Assembly: GCA_023150835.1 (NCBI GenBank)
Contig: JAKLKB010000044.1
Location: 1-48,517 of the forward strand
Source of the DNA: Myxococcota bacterium
Lineage (GTDB): Bacteria > Myxococcota_C > UBA6777
Direction of reading: 5' to 3'
DNA: 48,517 nucleotides
The translations under genes and the position numbers were made by a program. Positions 21,036 through 29,847 of the stretch are shown one piece after another. The notes under the pieces are model-generated. The model was not told the DNA's origin. It searched no databases and saw only the letters and a list, made by a program, of their open reading frames with translations. Numbering within the stretch: position 1 is the stretch's first letter; each line of letters begins with the position of its first letter.

Positions 21036-23024
21036 TCACGCTTCTTGTTCAGGAAGCCACACAGAGATAGTCGTCCCTCTGCCCGACTCGCTATGCAGAT
21101 CCATCGCTCCACCGTGACGTTCAACGATCCGCGCTGCCAACGGCAAGCCCAATCCCGTCCCTTTTTCTTTGGTTGTATAGAAAGGCTCGAGTACTTTTTC
21201 CAAGACTTCGACGGACATTCCTTTTCCTTGATCGATCACTTGGAGGCAATACCCCTCTTCTTGCCGCGAGATCTGCAAAAACACCACCGCCCCCGAAGGC
21301 GACGCTTGGATGGCATTTTGTAATAAATTCAACAGCGCTTGTTGCATCCGCGTCCGATCAAAATACAACACCGCTTCTTGCGCATCTCCCGACAAGATCA
21401 ACGATATCTGATGCTTCTCACAGTCCGATCGCAACAACAAGCGCAGTTCTTCGGCAAATTCCTTCCACTCCACACGGCGCAGATCGAGCGCCATCGGTCG
21501 TGCGTACTCCAAAAAGCTTTTGACCACTTCTGCAAGATAACGCAACTCCCGCTGGATCCGCTGGATATGCGCTTGTTTCTCAGGCTGATCAGCCAGTTCT
21601 TCCTCCAAGATCCCCGTAAAAAGCTCCATCCCCCCCAGCGGATTGCGTACTTCGTGCGCGATCCCCGACAACATCATCTGCATCTGTCGATCACGCGCCA
21701 AGATATTCCGACGCATCTCGTCCATTGTTCTTGCCAAAAGCCCGATCTCATCTTGCTCTAAGATCGGCACTTCGTGCTGTAGCTCGCCTTGCCCGATCGC
21801 TTCTGTTGCGCGCACCAAACGCCGCACAGGAGCCACCACAAAGCGCGAAAACAAAAAGCCCGAAACCACCACCAACCCCAACGACAGCAACGCAAAAAAC
21901 AACAGCGAACGCTGCGTCCTTCGCAAGATCACAAAGTACGATGCACTCCCCTCCACCCCGATCGCCGCAAGCACTCGCAGATCTTCCCCAACCAATGGAG
22001 CAAATCCTGCCTTGTACAGATCCCCCCCGCGCCGCTGAAACAACACGCTCGCTCGCGGTTTTCCCTGCCAAACCGCCCCCAACTCGCTTTCCTCAAAAGA
22101 CAATTGGACGTATTCTTGCCCTACAGCCATCTTCTCCGTATCCAACAGACTACGGCGTTTTTGATCAAAGACAAAGATCCGTTGTACGCCCGTCGAATCC
22201 TTTAATCGACGTAGCTTTTTCTGTAAGTTTCGATACGAACGGCTCTCTTGATCTTCGGGTAAAAAAGAAGTGACCACCGAAGAAGCCAACAACGCGCTTG
22301 CGGCTTGTCCCACACTAATCAAGCGTCGGCCCAACTCCGCATCCAAACCCTCTTGTAAACGCATCCCTGCGTAAAAAATAAACAATCCCAACGTCAGCAA
22401 CGCAGGCAACAAAAAAACCAACACGACTTTGGTTCGCAAACTTCGATACCATCGGACATATCCCCGACGCTTGCGATCCTCCACTCGTCCGCCTTGGCCT
22501 TTGACTTCGCGGGCTTTTTGCGCCACCACCGCAGCCCGCGAAGCCGACAGCGCCGCACGCCCAAGATGGCTCTCTTCTTCGACGATCTCTTTTGGCGCGC
22601 CCTCATACACAGCAGCCTCGTGCAAAGCCCCCGCATCTTCGGCTTGTTGCGATGCCATCCCCTCTCGTTCTTGCTGCGTCGGCTGCTTTTCTTCACGAGG
22701 CGGCTTTGCCAACAGCATCGCAACCCCTGACGACGGAACATCCGCAGCATCCGCAGAGTCCCACGGGATATCATCTCCCAACATCCGATTCTCGAAGCCG
22801 TCCTCCTCTCTGTGGTCTTCTCGATCTTTTTCTGCCCCAAACATCCGCGCCGCCCAATCAACAGAACCTTTTTCTTCGACTGCGGCAGCCCTTTCGCCTA
22901 CAGCCTCCGAGCGTTCGCGCTCCATCTCTGCAAACATCCGCGCAGCCCAACTTTCATCTTCCCCATCTTCCGACTTCTTTGGGCCTTCTTCGGCTTCATT
23001 CTTGCGTTTGCCGCTCTCGCTCAT
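21036..23024 (-). CDS. Membrane sensor histidine kinase with long disordered N-terminus
   Basis: This 662-residue kinase has a charged, low-complexity cytoplasmic N-terminus (1-190). Two membrane helices at 199-221 and 373-392 bracket a roughly 150-residue sensor. A HAMP linker (393-445), an H-box with His457 in GIAHEVRNPLGG, and an intact HATPase follow (NLLQNAIQA, DQGKGMSVEV, KGTGLGLPLA). The N-terminus contains WAARMF twice (residues 26-31 and 57-62), each followed by an acidic/basic stretch, possibly a docking motif. The start at 23024 follows GGAGAGGAGG. The frame stays open further upstream through repeat B2 but lacks a ribosome site there. No cognate regulator is adjacent. Confidence 0.92.
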   Translation of the reverse strand: MSESGKRKNEAEEGPKKSEDGEDESWAARMFAEMERERSEAVGERAAAVEEKGSVDWAARMFGAEKDREDHREEDGFENRMLGDDIPWDSADAADVPSSGVAMLLAKPPREEKQPTQQEREGMASQQAEDAGALHEAAVYEGAPKEIVEEESHLGRAALSASRAAVVAQKAREVKGQGGRVEDRKRRGYVRWYRSLRTKVVLVFLLPALLTLGLFIFYAGMRLQEGLDAELGRRLISVGQAASALLASSVVTSFLPEDQESRSYRNLQKKLRRLKDSTGVQRIFVFDQKRRSLLDTEKMAVGQEYVQLSFEESELGAVWQGKPRASVLFQRRGGDLYKAGFAPLVGEDLRVLAAIGVEGSASYFVILRRTQRSLLFFALLSLGLVVVSGFLFSRFVVAPVRRLVRATEAIGQGELQHEVPILEQDEIGLLARTMDEMRRNILARDRQMQMMLSGIAHEVRNPLGGMELFTGILEEELADQPEKQAHIQRIQRELRYLAEVVKSFLEYARPMALDLRRVEWKEFAEELRLLLRSDCEKHQISLILSGDAQEAVLYFDRTRMQQALLNLLQNAIQASPSGAVVFLQISRQEEGYCLQVIDQGKGMSVEVLEKVLEPFYTTKEKGTGLGLPLAARIVERHGGAMDLHSESGRGTTISVWLPEQEA

Positions 23025-23071
23025 CCAAACCTCCTCTCCAAACACTCGCACCTCTCGGCCCACCAACCTCA

Positions 23072-23145
23072 TACGGTATCCGAGTGATGTATACACAAAG
23101 GATCGTGCGTAGACGCCCTGTGGTTGGGCAGCCACAGGGGGCATT
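23072..23145 (+). repeat. Family B repeat, truncated copy B2
   Basis: The left end tacggtatccgagtgatgta and the core gtgcgtagacgccctgtggt are present. The right end is lost after the gggcagccacaggggg stem. A TCA triplet precedes it, fitting the TNA target pattern. It sits 48 bp upstream of the kinase start. The rest of the gap to 23420 shows no convincing gene. Confidence 0.75.
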
Positions 23146-23420
23146 TGATCCAACGAATTCATTTCGAGTTCAAACCTGCGAACGATCCTCTCGGACAGTG
23201 CGGGGTTTCGCACCTCACCCCTGTCAAAGGCGGACATCCCCATGACCCACAAGCGCAAACAAGGTTTGCTGTGCGTTATGGGAAAAGTAGACACCTCCAC
23301 AACAGCCCTTTGTCAACACCTTCCTCCCACCAACCCTTTTCCAACAGCTTCTTCCCGCCAACCCACAAAAAAGAACCCCCCGTCCAACAAGCCCACCGCA
23401 GCGATCCTCGCCAAAGGCGC

Positions 23421-23864
23421 TTATTTCTTGGAACCGAACTGCTTTCGCACGTACGACAAAGCATCCTTGATCTGTTTTTCAGAGAGCGTCCCTTTGTGGG
23501 CGGGCATGACACGCGAGCCTTTTGTGATGCCGTTGGTGATCGAATGCAACAGATCTTTGTTGTCTTTGGCGAGGCGTTCGGGTTCTTTCACAAAGTCCGC
23601 AGCCGTCACGCCACCGTTTCCACGTCCATCCGCACCATGACAAGCCATACATCCTTTTTCCTTAAAGATTTTTTCTCCTGCCAAAGGGTCGCCCGGCAAA
23701 GAAGTATCCGCAGCCTTCTTGGGTTCAGCCTTTTTGCCAGCAAGCGCTTTGTCGGCTGTCGCTTTTTGGGTAGGGTTTGGCGAGGGATTGGGTGCAGGAT
23801 CTTTCTTACAAGCTGCCACCGCCACAACCAACAACATTGCCAAGACAAACGAGAGATTCCGCAT
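23421..23864 (-). CDS. Small c-type cytochrome lipoprotein of the nos operon
   Basis: This 147-residue protein has a lipoprotein signal ending VAVAAC (Cys19). A Pro/Lys/Ala-rich linker leads to a class I cytochrome c fold with one haem site, CMACH, and a likely distal Met in RVMPAHKG. It is probably an outer-face electron carrier. Position at the end of the nos operon, 58 bp after nosL, suggests it delivers electrons to NosZ, but this is inferred from context. The start follows AAGGAG with about 10-base spacing. Confidence 0.9.
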   Translation of the reverse strand: MRNLSFVLAMLLVVAVAACKKDPAPNPSPNPTQKATADKALAGKKAEPKKAADTSLPGDPLAGEKIFKEKGCMACHGADGRGNGGVTAADFVKEPERLAKDNKDLLHSITNGITKGSRVMPAHKGTLSEKQIKDALSYVRKQFGSKK

Positions 23865-23922
23865 TCTAAAAACTCCTTGGGTTGATTCGTTCAACCTTAA
23901 AAAAGAACAACCTCGCACAGCG

Positions 23923-24435
23923 TCAGGGACGACCGCGCAGCTTTTGCCAAGCGGGGCGCAGAGCTTCCCACGTCACGACTTGGCCTTTGTATTGTTTGGC
24001 CCAGATCTCGGCATCCGACTTTTTCTCATAGCTCAAGATCGGAACGCCCATCACACGGGTCTTTTTGACTCCCAGTACATACGTCGCTTTAGCAGCCGCC
24101 AACCAAGGCTCGGCTTTTGGCGAAAACACCAGAGGATCAGTCTTGGGGTTCATTCCTTCGACAAAGATCATCCGTGCTTTCCCATGCGGCGAAGGCGTTT
24201 CAAGGTACGTCAGCATATCACTCAACGAACAAAAAAACACACGCTTTCCGTCGCGGTGGATCACTTGTCCACGCGGTGAAGGTTCCTCGCGCACGATCAT
24301 CCCGCACGCCGCGCAAGCGTGGGTGTGGATCGCTTCCGCTTTCAACGCTATCGCAGCTTTGCCTTGGTCTTTTTGGCAATTCACCAAAAAGAAAGACAGC
24401 ATCAGACAAATACCATAGAAGATCTTCTGTGTCAT
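23923..24435 (-). CDS. nosL: NosL copper-binding lipoprotein
   Basis: NosL is a periplasm-facing lipoprotein that supplies Cu(I) for the NosZ copper centres. The 170-residue protein has a signal ending FFLVNC, the copper-site motif CAACGMIV, and the family's later segments RVFFCSLSDMLTYL and TYVLGVKKTRVMG. The ATG overlaps the nosY stop by one base (TGATG), so it is translated with the ABC transporter that it is thought to work with. Confidence 0.93.
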   Translation of the reverse strand: MTQKIFYGICLMLSFFLVNCQKDQGKAAIALKAEAIHTHACAACGMIVREEPSPRGQVIHRDGKRVFFCSLSDMLTYLETPSPHGKARMIFVEGMNPKTDPLVFSPKAEPWLAAAKATYVLGVKKTRVMGVPILSYEKKSDAEIWAKQYKGQVVTWEALRPAWQKLRGRP

Positions 24436-25229
24436 CAGATCACCTTTTTCCGCAAAAGAATCCAACCGCTCAGCAGCACAGGCCCCACGATCCAAGCCGA
24501 CCACAAAACCGCCAAGACGCCCGAGACAGGAACGCGAGCCGTCATGCCCAACTGTTCCAATCCTTGTGTGCCGAGAAAGACCTCCATCATCTGCATCCGA
24601 AAAAGTCCTGCGGGATTGGCGATCACCAAAGCGCGCATCACCCCTTGCGAGACTGCACCGTCGGAGATCACCAACACCCCCAAGAGACCGAGATCATAGA
24701 AAAAAACCAACACAAACCACACCACCACCACCGCGCTTGCTGCGGAGACTTGCCGTTTGTAAAGCGCCGAAAGCAGCAGCCCCAACGACAAAAAAGCCAG
24801 TCCCAACAACAGCGTCGGCAACAGCAAAGGCCACAACACCTGCCGCGAGACGGCCCCCGCAAAGATCCCCGCACTCCCAAAGCCCAACAGCACCGCAGCC
24901 GACAACGCCAAACCCCGACCAATAAATTTGGCCCACACCATCTCCATCCGACCGATCGGCAACGACAACAACAACCCCAAAGTATTGCGCTCGGACTCCC
25001 CAACGATGGCATCGTGACTCAGAATCAACGCAACCAATGGTACAAACAAACTCGCTAATGTGACGAGACTAGGCCCTGTTAAGCCTACAGCCTTTGCACC
25101 TGCGCTGCGACCGTACAACGTCACCGCCGAAGCCAACACCGCAAACAACAAGCTGATCACCAACACCCAACGATCTCGTGTGCGCTCAGACAACTCATGC
25201 AAGATCAAAGAACGTGCAACTCTTCGCAT
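24435..25229 (-). CDS. nosY: NosY ABC transporter permease
   Basis: This 264-residue membrane protein has six or so hydrophobic helices and the ABC-2 permease layout. An N-terminal amphipathic start is followed by VLVISLLFAVLASAVTLYG, and the conserved LSHDAIVGESERNTLGLLLSLP cytoplasmic loop is split between helices 2 and 3. It forms the membrane part of NosDFY, which takes part in building the CuZ cluster of NosZ. It overlaps both neighbours by one base (TGATG with nosF and with nosL), indicating tight translational coupling. Confidence 0.93.
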   Translation of the reverse strand: MRRVARSLILHELSERTRDRWVLVISLLFAVLASAVTLYGRSAGAKAVGLTGPSLVTLASLFVPLVALILSHDAIVGESERNTLGLLLSLPIGRMEMVWAKFIGRGLALSAAVLLGFGSAGIFAGAVSRQVLWPLLLPTLLLGLAFLSLGLLLSALYKRQVSAASAVVVVWFVLVFFYDLGLLGVLVISDGAVSQGVMRALVIANPAGLFRMQMMEVFLGTQGLEQLGMTARVPVSGVLAVLWSAWIVGPVLLSGWILLRKKVI

Positions 25230-26152
25230 CAGAACATCTCCAGCAATCTTTCGTACACCTCATCCAATGTCGGTTCTTCCATACGAAAGCCCCGGATATC
25301 CGAAGAAAAAAGAGGTTGTTGTTGAAAATAATCCAGCAGCGCACGGGATGGGATCACAAGACGAACCTGAAAGAGACCTTGATCTTTTTTCTCTTCGGCT
25401 TCAGTCATCCAAGAAGACAACACTTCCGAGGTACGCAAGCGATCTACCACTTTTTCGTCATCAAAAGTAAGATATATCTGGATCGGCAGTGCAGCCATCT
25501 CTCTAAGTTCCAACGGAGTTCCTCGCGCACAGATCCGCCCACGTTTGAACACACACATCTGATCCACACGGCGCTCCAACAAGGCGATATCGTGCGTCGA
25601 AAGCAAGACCATCCGCCCTGCTTCTCGCCAGACCCGCAAGACCTCCCACAAGACCGACAGCCCTTCTTGATCGAGTCCTCCTGTCGGCTCATCCAAGATC
25701 AACAACATCGGTTCAGTCAGGATCGCCACCGCCAAACCCAGTCGTTGCCGCATCCCTCGCGAATAACCGCGCACAGCCCGACGCGCTGCATGCTCAAGGC
25801 TCACAAAGCGCAACACCTCTTCGATCCGCTCTTTGCGAACTCCCCGCGCACGCGCAAAAAACGACAGCACCTGCCAACCCGTTAGATTCTCAGAAAAGGC
25901 CACATTTTCAGGTAAATATCCGATTTTTTCTCGAAACGCATAGTCCTGTATCGCCATTTGGTGATCGATGCGCAACTCGCCTTGTTCGGGGCGTACCAAA
26001 CCCAATAACACTTTGAGCAGCGTCGACTTCCCTGCTCCGTTCGGACCAACCAACATACAGACCTGACCTACTTCGAGCGATATCTCGACCCGATCGAGTG
26101 CCTGAACCTCGCCAAAACGCACAGAGATATCCCGCAACGAAAGGCTTTTCAT
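25229..26152 (-). CDS. nosF: NosF ABC transporter ATPase
   Basis: This 307-residue ATPase powers NosY. Walker A is GPNGAGKST at residues 36-44, the signature is YSRGMRQRLGLA, and Walker B is LLILDEPTGGLD, followed by the switch His in LLSTHD. A C-terminal extension of about 90 residues beyond the ATPase core is usual for NosF. The ATG at 26152 follows GGAGGG and overlaps the nosD stop by four bases. An in-frame GTG four codons earlier is less likely. Confidence 0.94.
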   Translation of the reverse strand: MKSLSLRDISVRFGEVQALDRVEISLEVGQVCMLVGPNGAGKSTLLKVLLGLVRPEQGELRIDHQMAIQDYAFREKIGYLPENVAFSENLTGWQVLSFFARARGVRKERIEEVLRFVSLEHAARRAVRGYSRGMRQRLGLAVAILTEPMLLILDEPTGGLDQEGLSVLWEVLRVWREAGRMVLLSTHDIALLERRVDQMCVFKRGRICARGTPLELREMAALPIQIYLTFDDEKVVDRLRTSEVLSSWMTEAEEKKDQGLFQVRLVIPSRALLDYFQQQPLFSSDIRGFRMEEPTLDEVYERLLEMF

Positions 26153-27657
26153 TTCGCCCTCCACGACATCAACGGACGATGATCGATCACCGTAGGCACC
26201 CGCAAAACAGGCAACCGCTGCTCCAAATGCGTCAACAATTCGAGCGAAGGGCTACGCATCAACATCACGGACGGCGGGTATTGATAAAGCAAGCGTGAAG
26301 AAAAACTATCTAACCGATATGGACGATCTCCGATCCCATCTTTGTCTTGATCCCAACCGATATAATCGCTCCAATAGTTGCCTTGATCTCCTTTTGTCCC
26401 CCAGTCAAGGTCAGATGCTCCGACAAAAAAGATCTGCTGATTGTTGTGAATAAAAGCATTGTTTCGCACACGATTGCGGATCGTTCCCGCCCAAATACGC
26501 GCTCCGATCTGGTTTTTTTGGATGCTGTTGTCTTCGATGATGTTGTCGTTGCTCGAAAAGAAAAACATCCCTTCGCCGTTGTGGTGCAAGATATTTTTGC
26601 GGATGGTGCAGTACTGGGCATCGCGAAACAAGATGCCATGCCGCTCATTGTGCTGGACATCGTTCTCCTCGATGTGGAGGTGATGGCTTTGCATCAGCGC
26701 GAGCCCTGTCAGGTTGTGATGGCTTTTGTTGCGGATCAAACGGTTGCGATAAGAGTACATATAGTGTACGCCATAGCGTTGATGAGAAAGGTGATTTTCC
26801 ATGATCACGCTGTCTTCGACCGCAGAAACATAGATCCCATCGCGTGCATGAAGCACACGATTTCCACGTATCAAAAGCCTCGAACCATCGAACAGATGGA
26901 TCCCATTTCCGCGATCCGCTTCTTTGACTTGTTCTCGTCCGTATACGTAGTTGTCGAGGATCTGTACATCGTCTGTCTCATGCAGCCACAAACCAAATGC
27001 GCAATCACGCATCGTATTTTTTCGCACAATCGAACGAACGGCTGTTTTTGCCAGATAAATACAACTATCAGGCCCCCCGAGATCAGAACCGCTTCCTTGT
27101 ACGATCAAGCCCTCAAGGATCGTTTGCGGAGCCTCCACGATCAGCACTTTGCCTTTGCCCCGCCCATCGATCACCCCTCCTCGACCCCGCATGGTCACAC
27201 GCCGTTTCAAATGAATCGGCCCGAACCATCGACCTGATGGGATCTCGATCACATCACCATCTGAAACCTGCGCTGCGATCTTCTGTAAGGAATCTTCACT
27301 TTTTTCAGGTATCCATACACGCGCATGACTTACGCAGATCCACGAAAAAAACAAGAACACTCCAACAGCCCATGAGCCACCCAAGCGACGGATATCTTGT
27401 CGGCCTGCGATGCGAGACACTTCGAACAGCCTGTGCTTGTCGAACAAAGAGGCTGCGCTCCCATGACCTTTCATGGAGGAAAAACAATCATGCCCTTGCT
27501 TGGAGGGGGCGTGATCGCCTCCCCTTCGCGGTCCAACATCGTGCCTCCGATGCCCTCGTACAGAGGTTGCGCTCCGATGCCCTCGGATGGAGGGAAAGCA
27601 CCCATGCTCTTGCATGGAGGGTGCGTTTCCATGCCCTTGCAGGCGTGCGTTACACAT
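26149..27657 (-). CDS. nosD: NosD periplasmic beta-helix protein with repeat-bearing N-terminus
   Basis: NosD is the periplasmic partner of NosFY in CuZ maturation. Residues from about 115 on form a parallel beta-helix of CASH/PbH1-type repeats (NGIHLFDGSRLLIRGNRV, GILFRDAQYCTIRKNIL and others). The family's NYWSDYIGWDQDKDGIGD motif lies near the end. A hydrophobic export segment at about residues 95-113 (WAVGVFLFFSWICVSHA) is preceded by about 90 residues, of which the first 70 are imperfect 9-residue repeats ending in GH. The ATG at 27657 overlaps the nosR stop and follows a GGAG. An internal ATG at 27474 has no visible ribosome site. The exact start is uncertain. Confidence 0.9.
   Translation of the reverse strand: MCNARLQGHGNAPSMQEHGCFPSIRGHRSATSVRGHRRHDVGPRRGGDHAPSKQGHDCFSSMKGHGSAASLFDKHRLFEVSRIAGRQDIRRLGGSWAVGVFLFFSWICVSHARVWIPEKSEDSLQKIAAQVSDGDVIEIPSGRWFGPIHLKRRVTMRGRGGVIDGRGKGKVLIVEAPQTILEGLIVQGSGSDLGGPDSCIYLAKTAVRSIVRKNTMRDCAFGLWLHETDDVQILDNYVYGREQVKEADRGNGIHLFDGSRLLIRGNRVLHARDGIYVSAVEDSVIMENHLSHQRYGVHYMYSYRNRLIRNKSHHNLTGLALMQSHHLHIEENDVQHNERHGILFRDAQYCTIRKNILHHNGEGMFFFSSNDNIIEDNSIQKNQIGARIWAGTIRNRVRNNAFIHNNQQIFFVGASDLDWGTKGDQGNYWSDYIGWDQDKDGIGDRPYRLDSFSSRLLYQYPPSVMLMRSPSLELLTHLEQRLPVLRVPTVIDHRPLMSWRAK
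27474..27657 (+). repeat. Imperfect 27-bp repeat array at the nosR-nosD junction
   Basis: Units beginning atgccct or atgctct recur around 27489, 27550, 27577 and 27604, with a shortened one at 27631. The related unit atgacctttcatggagg is at 27462. The spacing between the last four is exactly 27 bases. On the minus strand they encode 9-residue repeats at the NosD N-terminus. Confidence 0.8.
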
Positions 27658-29743
27658 CTTTGCGTTGCTCCATCAAACGAGCCAAGCGCTTTTTGTCTTC
27701 TTCGCTCTGCTCGGCTTTGCGCAAGATCCGCTCGATCCCCACCAACGGCGGGCAAACCTTGTCGTTGCGATAGGTGGCTTCGCACTCCATGCACGACAAA
27801 CATTCGCGTGGATCGATCGTTCCGTTGGGGCGGATGGCTTTGGGCTCGCATCCTTTGGTGCAGATCTGACAAGAGCTACAAAAAGAGCGACGTTTGGGGC
27901 CTGATATCCGAAAGCTTCCAAAGATCGCCAACGCCCCACCGAGCGGGCAAAGATAGCGGCAGAAGGGGCGCCACCAAAACAACGACAGCGACAGCAGCAA
28001 GATCCACCAGAGAAAAAATCCCCACGGGCGCTTCCATGCGTACACCAAAAAGGTCGACTTGAAGGGCTCGATCTCAGCCATCGTCTCCCCCCAGATCGGC
28101 GAGATCAGAAACACCACCAACAGCACCGCGAAAACGACGTAACGAAGATATCGCAATGGCGTATGGATCTTTTCTGGGAGTTCAAAGTCGGGAAGTTTGA
28201 GTTTTCGCCCCAGTTTGTGCAAAAGCTCAGTCATCGCTCCATAAGGACAGACCCAGCCGCAAAACACTCCACGCCCCCAGATAATCGAGACGATCGCAAT
28301 AAAGATCCACAGCACAAAGATCAGCGGCTCGCTAAAAAACAGATCCCACCGCCATTTGTGGATCACGCTGTCGGCCAGCGTCAAAAGCTGTGTGACGGAA
28401 GGTTGCGCTCGCATCCACACGCCGATCAACAACACGCTCGCAAGCATCACACCGACGTGAAGGCGTTTTAGGCGAAGCATCTCGCCCGTCAAGAAACGCC
28501 GCGCCGTAAAAAGGCCCATCACAAACAGCAAAAGGCTGATCAAGACGACGACTTCGGTACTTCGATTTCTCCACGCTTGGACGTACATCGCAGCGTACGG
28601 ATCGGGCCCATCGAACTGATAGACCGAGCGCGGCAAGCGGTGTGTGGACTGAAACTGTCTGAAATCTCGGTTGAATCCGCCCGTCCCGTCATAGCGGCTG
28701 CCCAAAAAGATCATCCGAAACGGAGCGCCGGGATCGAGCGGTGCGCCCGAAGTAAAGAACACCGCCCCTTCCTTAAAGCGCGGTGCGCCTTTGGAGTTGA
28801 GGTTCGTCAAGTTAAAGTAATCCGTATCTCGGAAGATCAACTCGCGCAAGCCTTGTTCGACCCGCACGCGATCAAAGATCCCACCACGCACAAACGCCGA
28901 TCCCTTAAAGGAATCCGAGCCTTGGCCCAAGACCACAAGCAGATGTTGGCCTGCTTTGCGGCGTTTCATCAAATACGCATACGTCCGCTCACCAAATAGC
29001 GAACGCCCGACCTGTGGAGCATCAGCCAACGTGTACCACAGATCCACAAATTCCCCCTGTGGATTTTTCACTCCCATCTGACGCTCTGTGACGGTCAATC
29101 GCCCCCAAACACCTTCCTTGCGCATCCGCTGCCAGTCCCAGACTTCGGTACTTTGAATGAATCGCCCGGGTGTTGCAGCCGAAACGCTCAACACACCTGT
29201 GGCGATCCCGACCGCACGAGCGGACTCCAAGACGGTTTTGTTTTGCGCAAGCGCCGTGACAGTCGCTCCCGAGATCACATCGACCGAGACCGCGCCTTTG
29301 CTTGCTCGCCCCACAACAACGGGCGTACTTGCTTTTTTTCCGACATAAAACTTTGTAAAATCATGCAAGGCTTTTTCAGGGATCCCCACCAGCAAGATCG
29401 GCTCGCTGTGATGGATCACTTGTACGCCTGTGATCGCGCCCTGCGGATCGAGTCCAACAAGCGTCTCCATCGGTTTGCTTGAATAGGCTGGGATATCGAC
29501 CACATCCGTAGAAAGAACCACCCACCCAAGCAGCTTCTTTTGGGCATCATACCCTGCGACAAAAGGGCCTTTTGGAGAAGCCGAAAAGCTGACAGCCCCC
29601 GGCAAGACCTGCACACAAGGCATTTTTTGGCAGTCAAGGCGCATGGAGCGTCGTGGGGAAGACGCAAAGCTCGCGGCCTCGGCGAATAAAAAAGCAAAGA
29701 GAAAAAATGTGAGACGGCAGAAAAGAGAACGTGTGGATATCAT
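27650..29743 (-). CDS. nosR: NosR, FMN- and iron-sulfur-containing membrane electron donor
   Basis: NosR passes electrons from the quinone pool to N2O reductase and is needed for its maturation and expression. The 697-residue protein has an export signal (FCRLTFFLFAFLFAEAASFA) and a periplasmic FMN-binding domain with flavinylation motif SGATVTAL. About six membrane helices carry two polyferredoxin-like motifs, CGWVCP and CRYLCP. Two [4Fe-4S] sites follow, CSSCQICTKGC and CLSCMEC...CPP. The start at 29743 gives a clean signal peptide; an upstream ATG at 29827 would add 28 residues without a signal. The stop overlaps the nosD ATG. Confidence 0.94.
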   Translation of the reverse strand: MISTRSLFCRLTFFLFAFLFAEAASFASSPRRSMRLDCQKMPCVQVLPGAVSFSASPKGPFVAGYDAQKKLLGWVVLSTDVVDIPAYSSKPMETLVGLDPQGAITGVQVIHHSEPILLVGIPEKALHDFTKFYVGKKASTPVVVGRASKGAVSVDVISGATVTALAQNKTVLESARAVGIATGVLSVSAATPGRFIQSTEVWDWQRMRKEGVWGRLTVTERQMGVKNPQGEFVDLWYTLADAPQVGRSLFGERTYAYLMKRRKAGQHLLVVLGQGSDSFKGSAFVRGGIFDRVRVEQGLRELIFRDTDYFNLTNLNSKGAPRFKEGAVFFTSGAPLDPGAPFRMIFLGSRYDGTGGFNRDFRQFQSTHRLPRSVYQFDGPDPYAAMYVQAWRNRSTEVVVLISLLLFVMGLFTARRFLTGEMLRLKRLHVGVMLASVLLIGVWMRAQPSVTQLLTLADSVIHKWRWDLFFSEPLIFVLWIFIAIVSIIWGRGVFCGWVCPYGAMTELLHKLGRKLKLPDFELPEKIHTPLRYLRYVVFAVLLVVFLISPIWGETMAEIEPFKSTFLVYAWKRPWGFFLWWILLLSLSLFWWRPFCRYLCPLGGALAIFGSFRISGPKRRSFCSSCQICTKGCEPKAIRPNGTIDPRECLSCMECEATYRNDKVCPPLVGIERILRKAEQSEEDKKRLARLMEQRKDV

Positions 29744-29760
29744 GGTTGGATCCCAAAGAT

Positions 29761-29820
29761 CGGACTGTTTGGAAAGTCCGTTGTGCGGTGAAGATCGCCC
29801 CCCCCCTCTTTGGTGGCGAT
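29761..29820 (-). other. Two stem-loops in the nosZ-nosR gap
   Basis: cggact/agtccg (29761-29780) and gatcgcc/ggcgatc (29793-29820) can pair. Neither is followed by a T-run in the direction of transcription. They could stabilise nosZ mRNA or cause partial termination, so that NosZ is made in excess over NosR. This is inference. Confidence 0.5.
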
Positions 29821-29847
29821 CAAACAAGGTCCCTCAAATCAGAGCGA

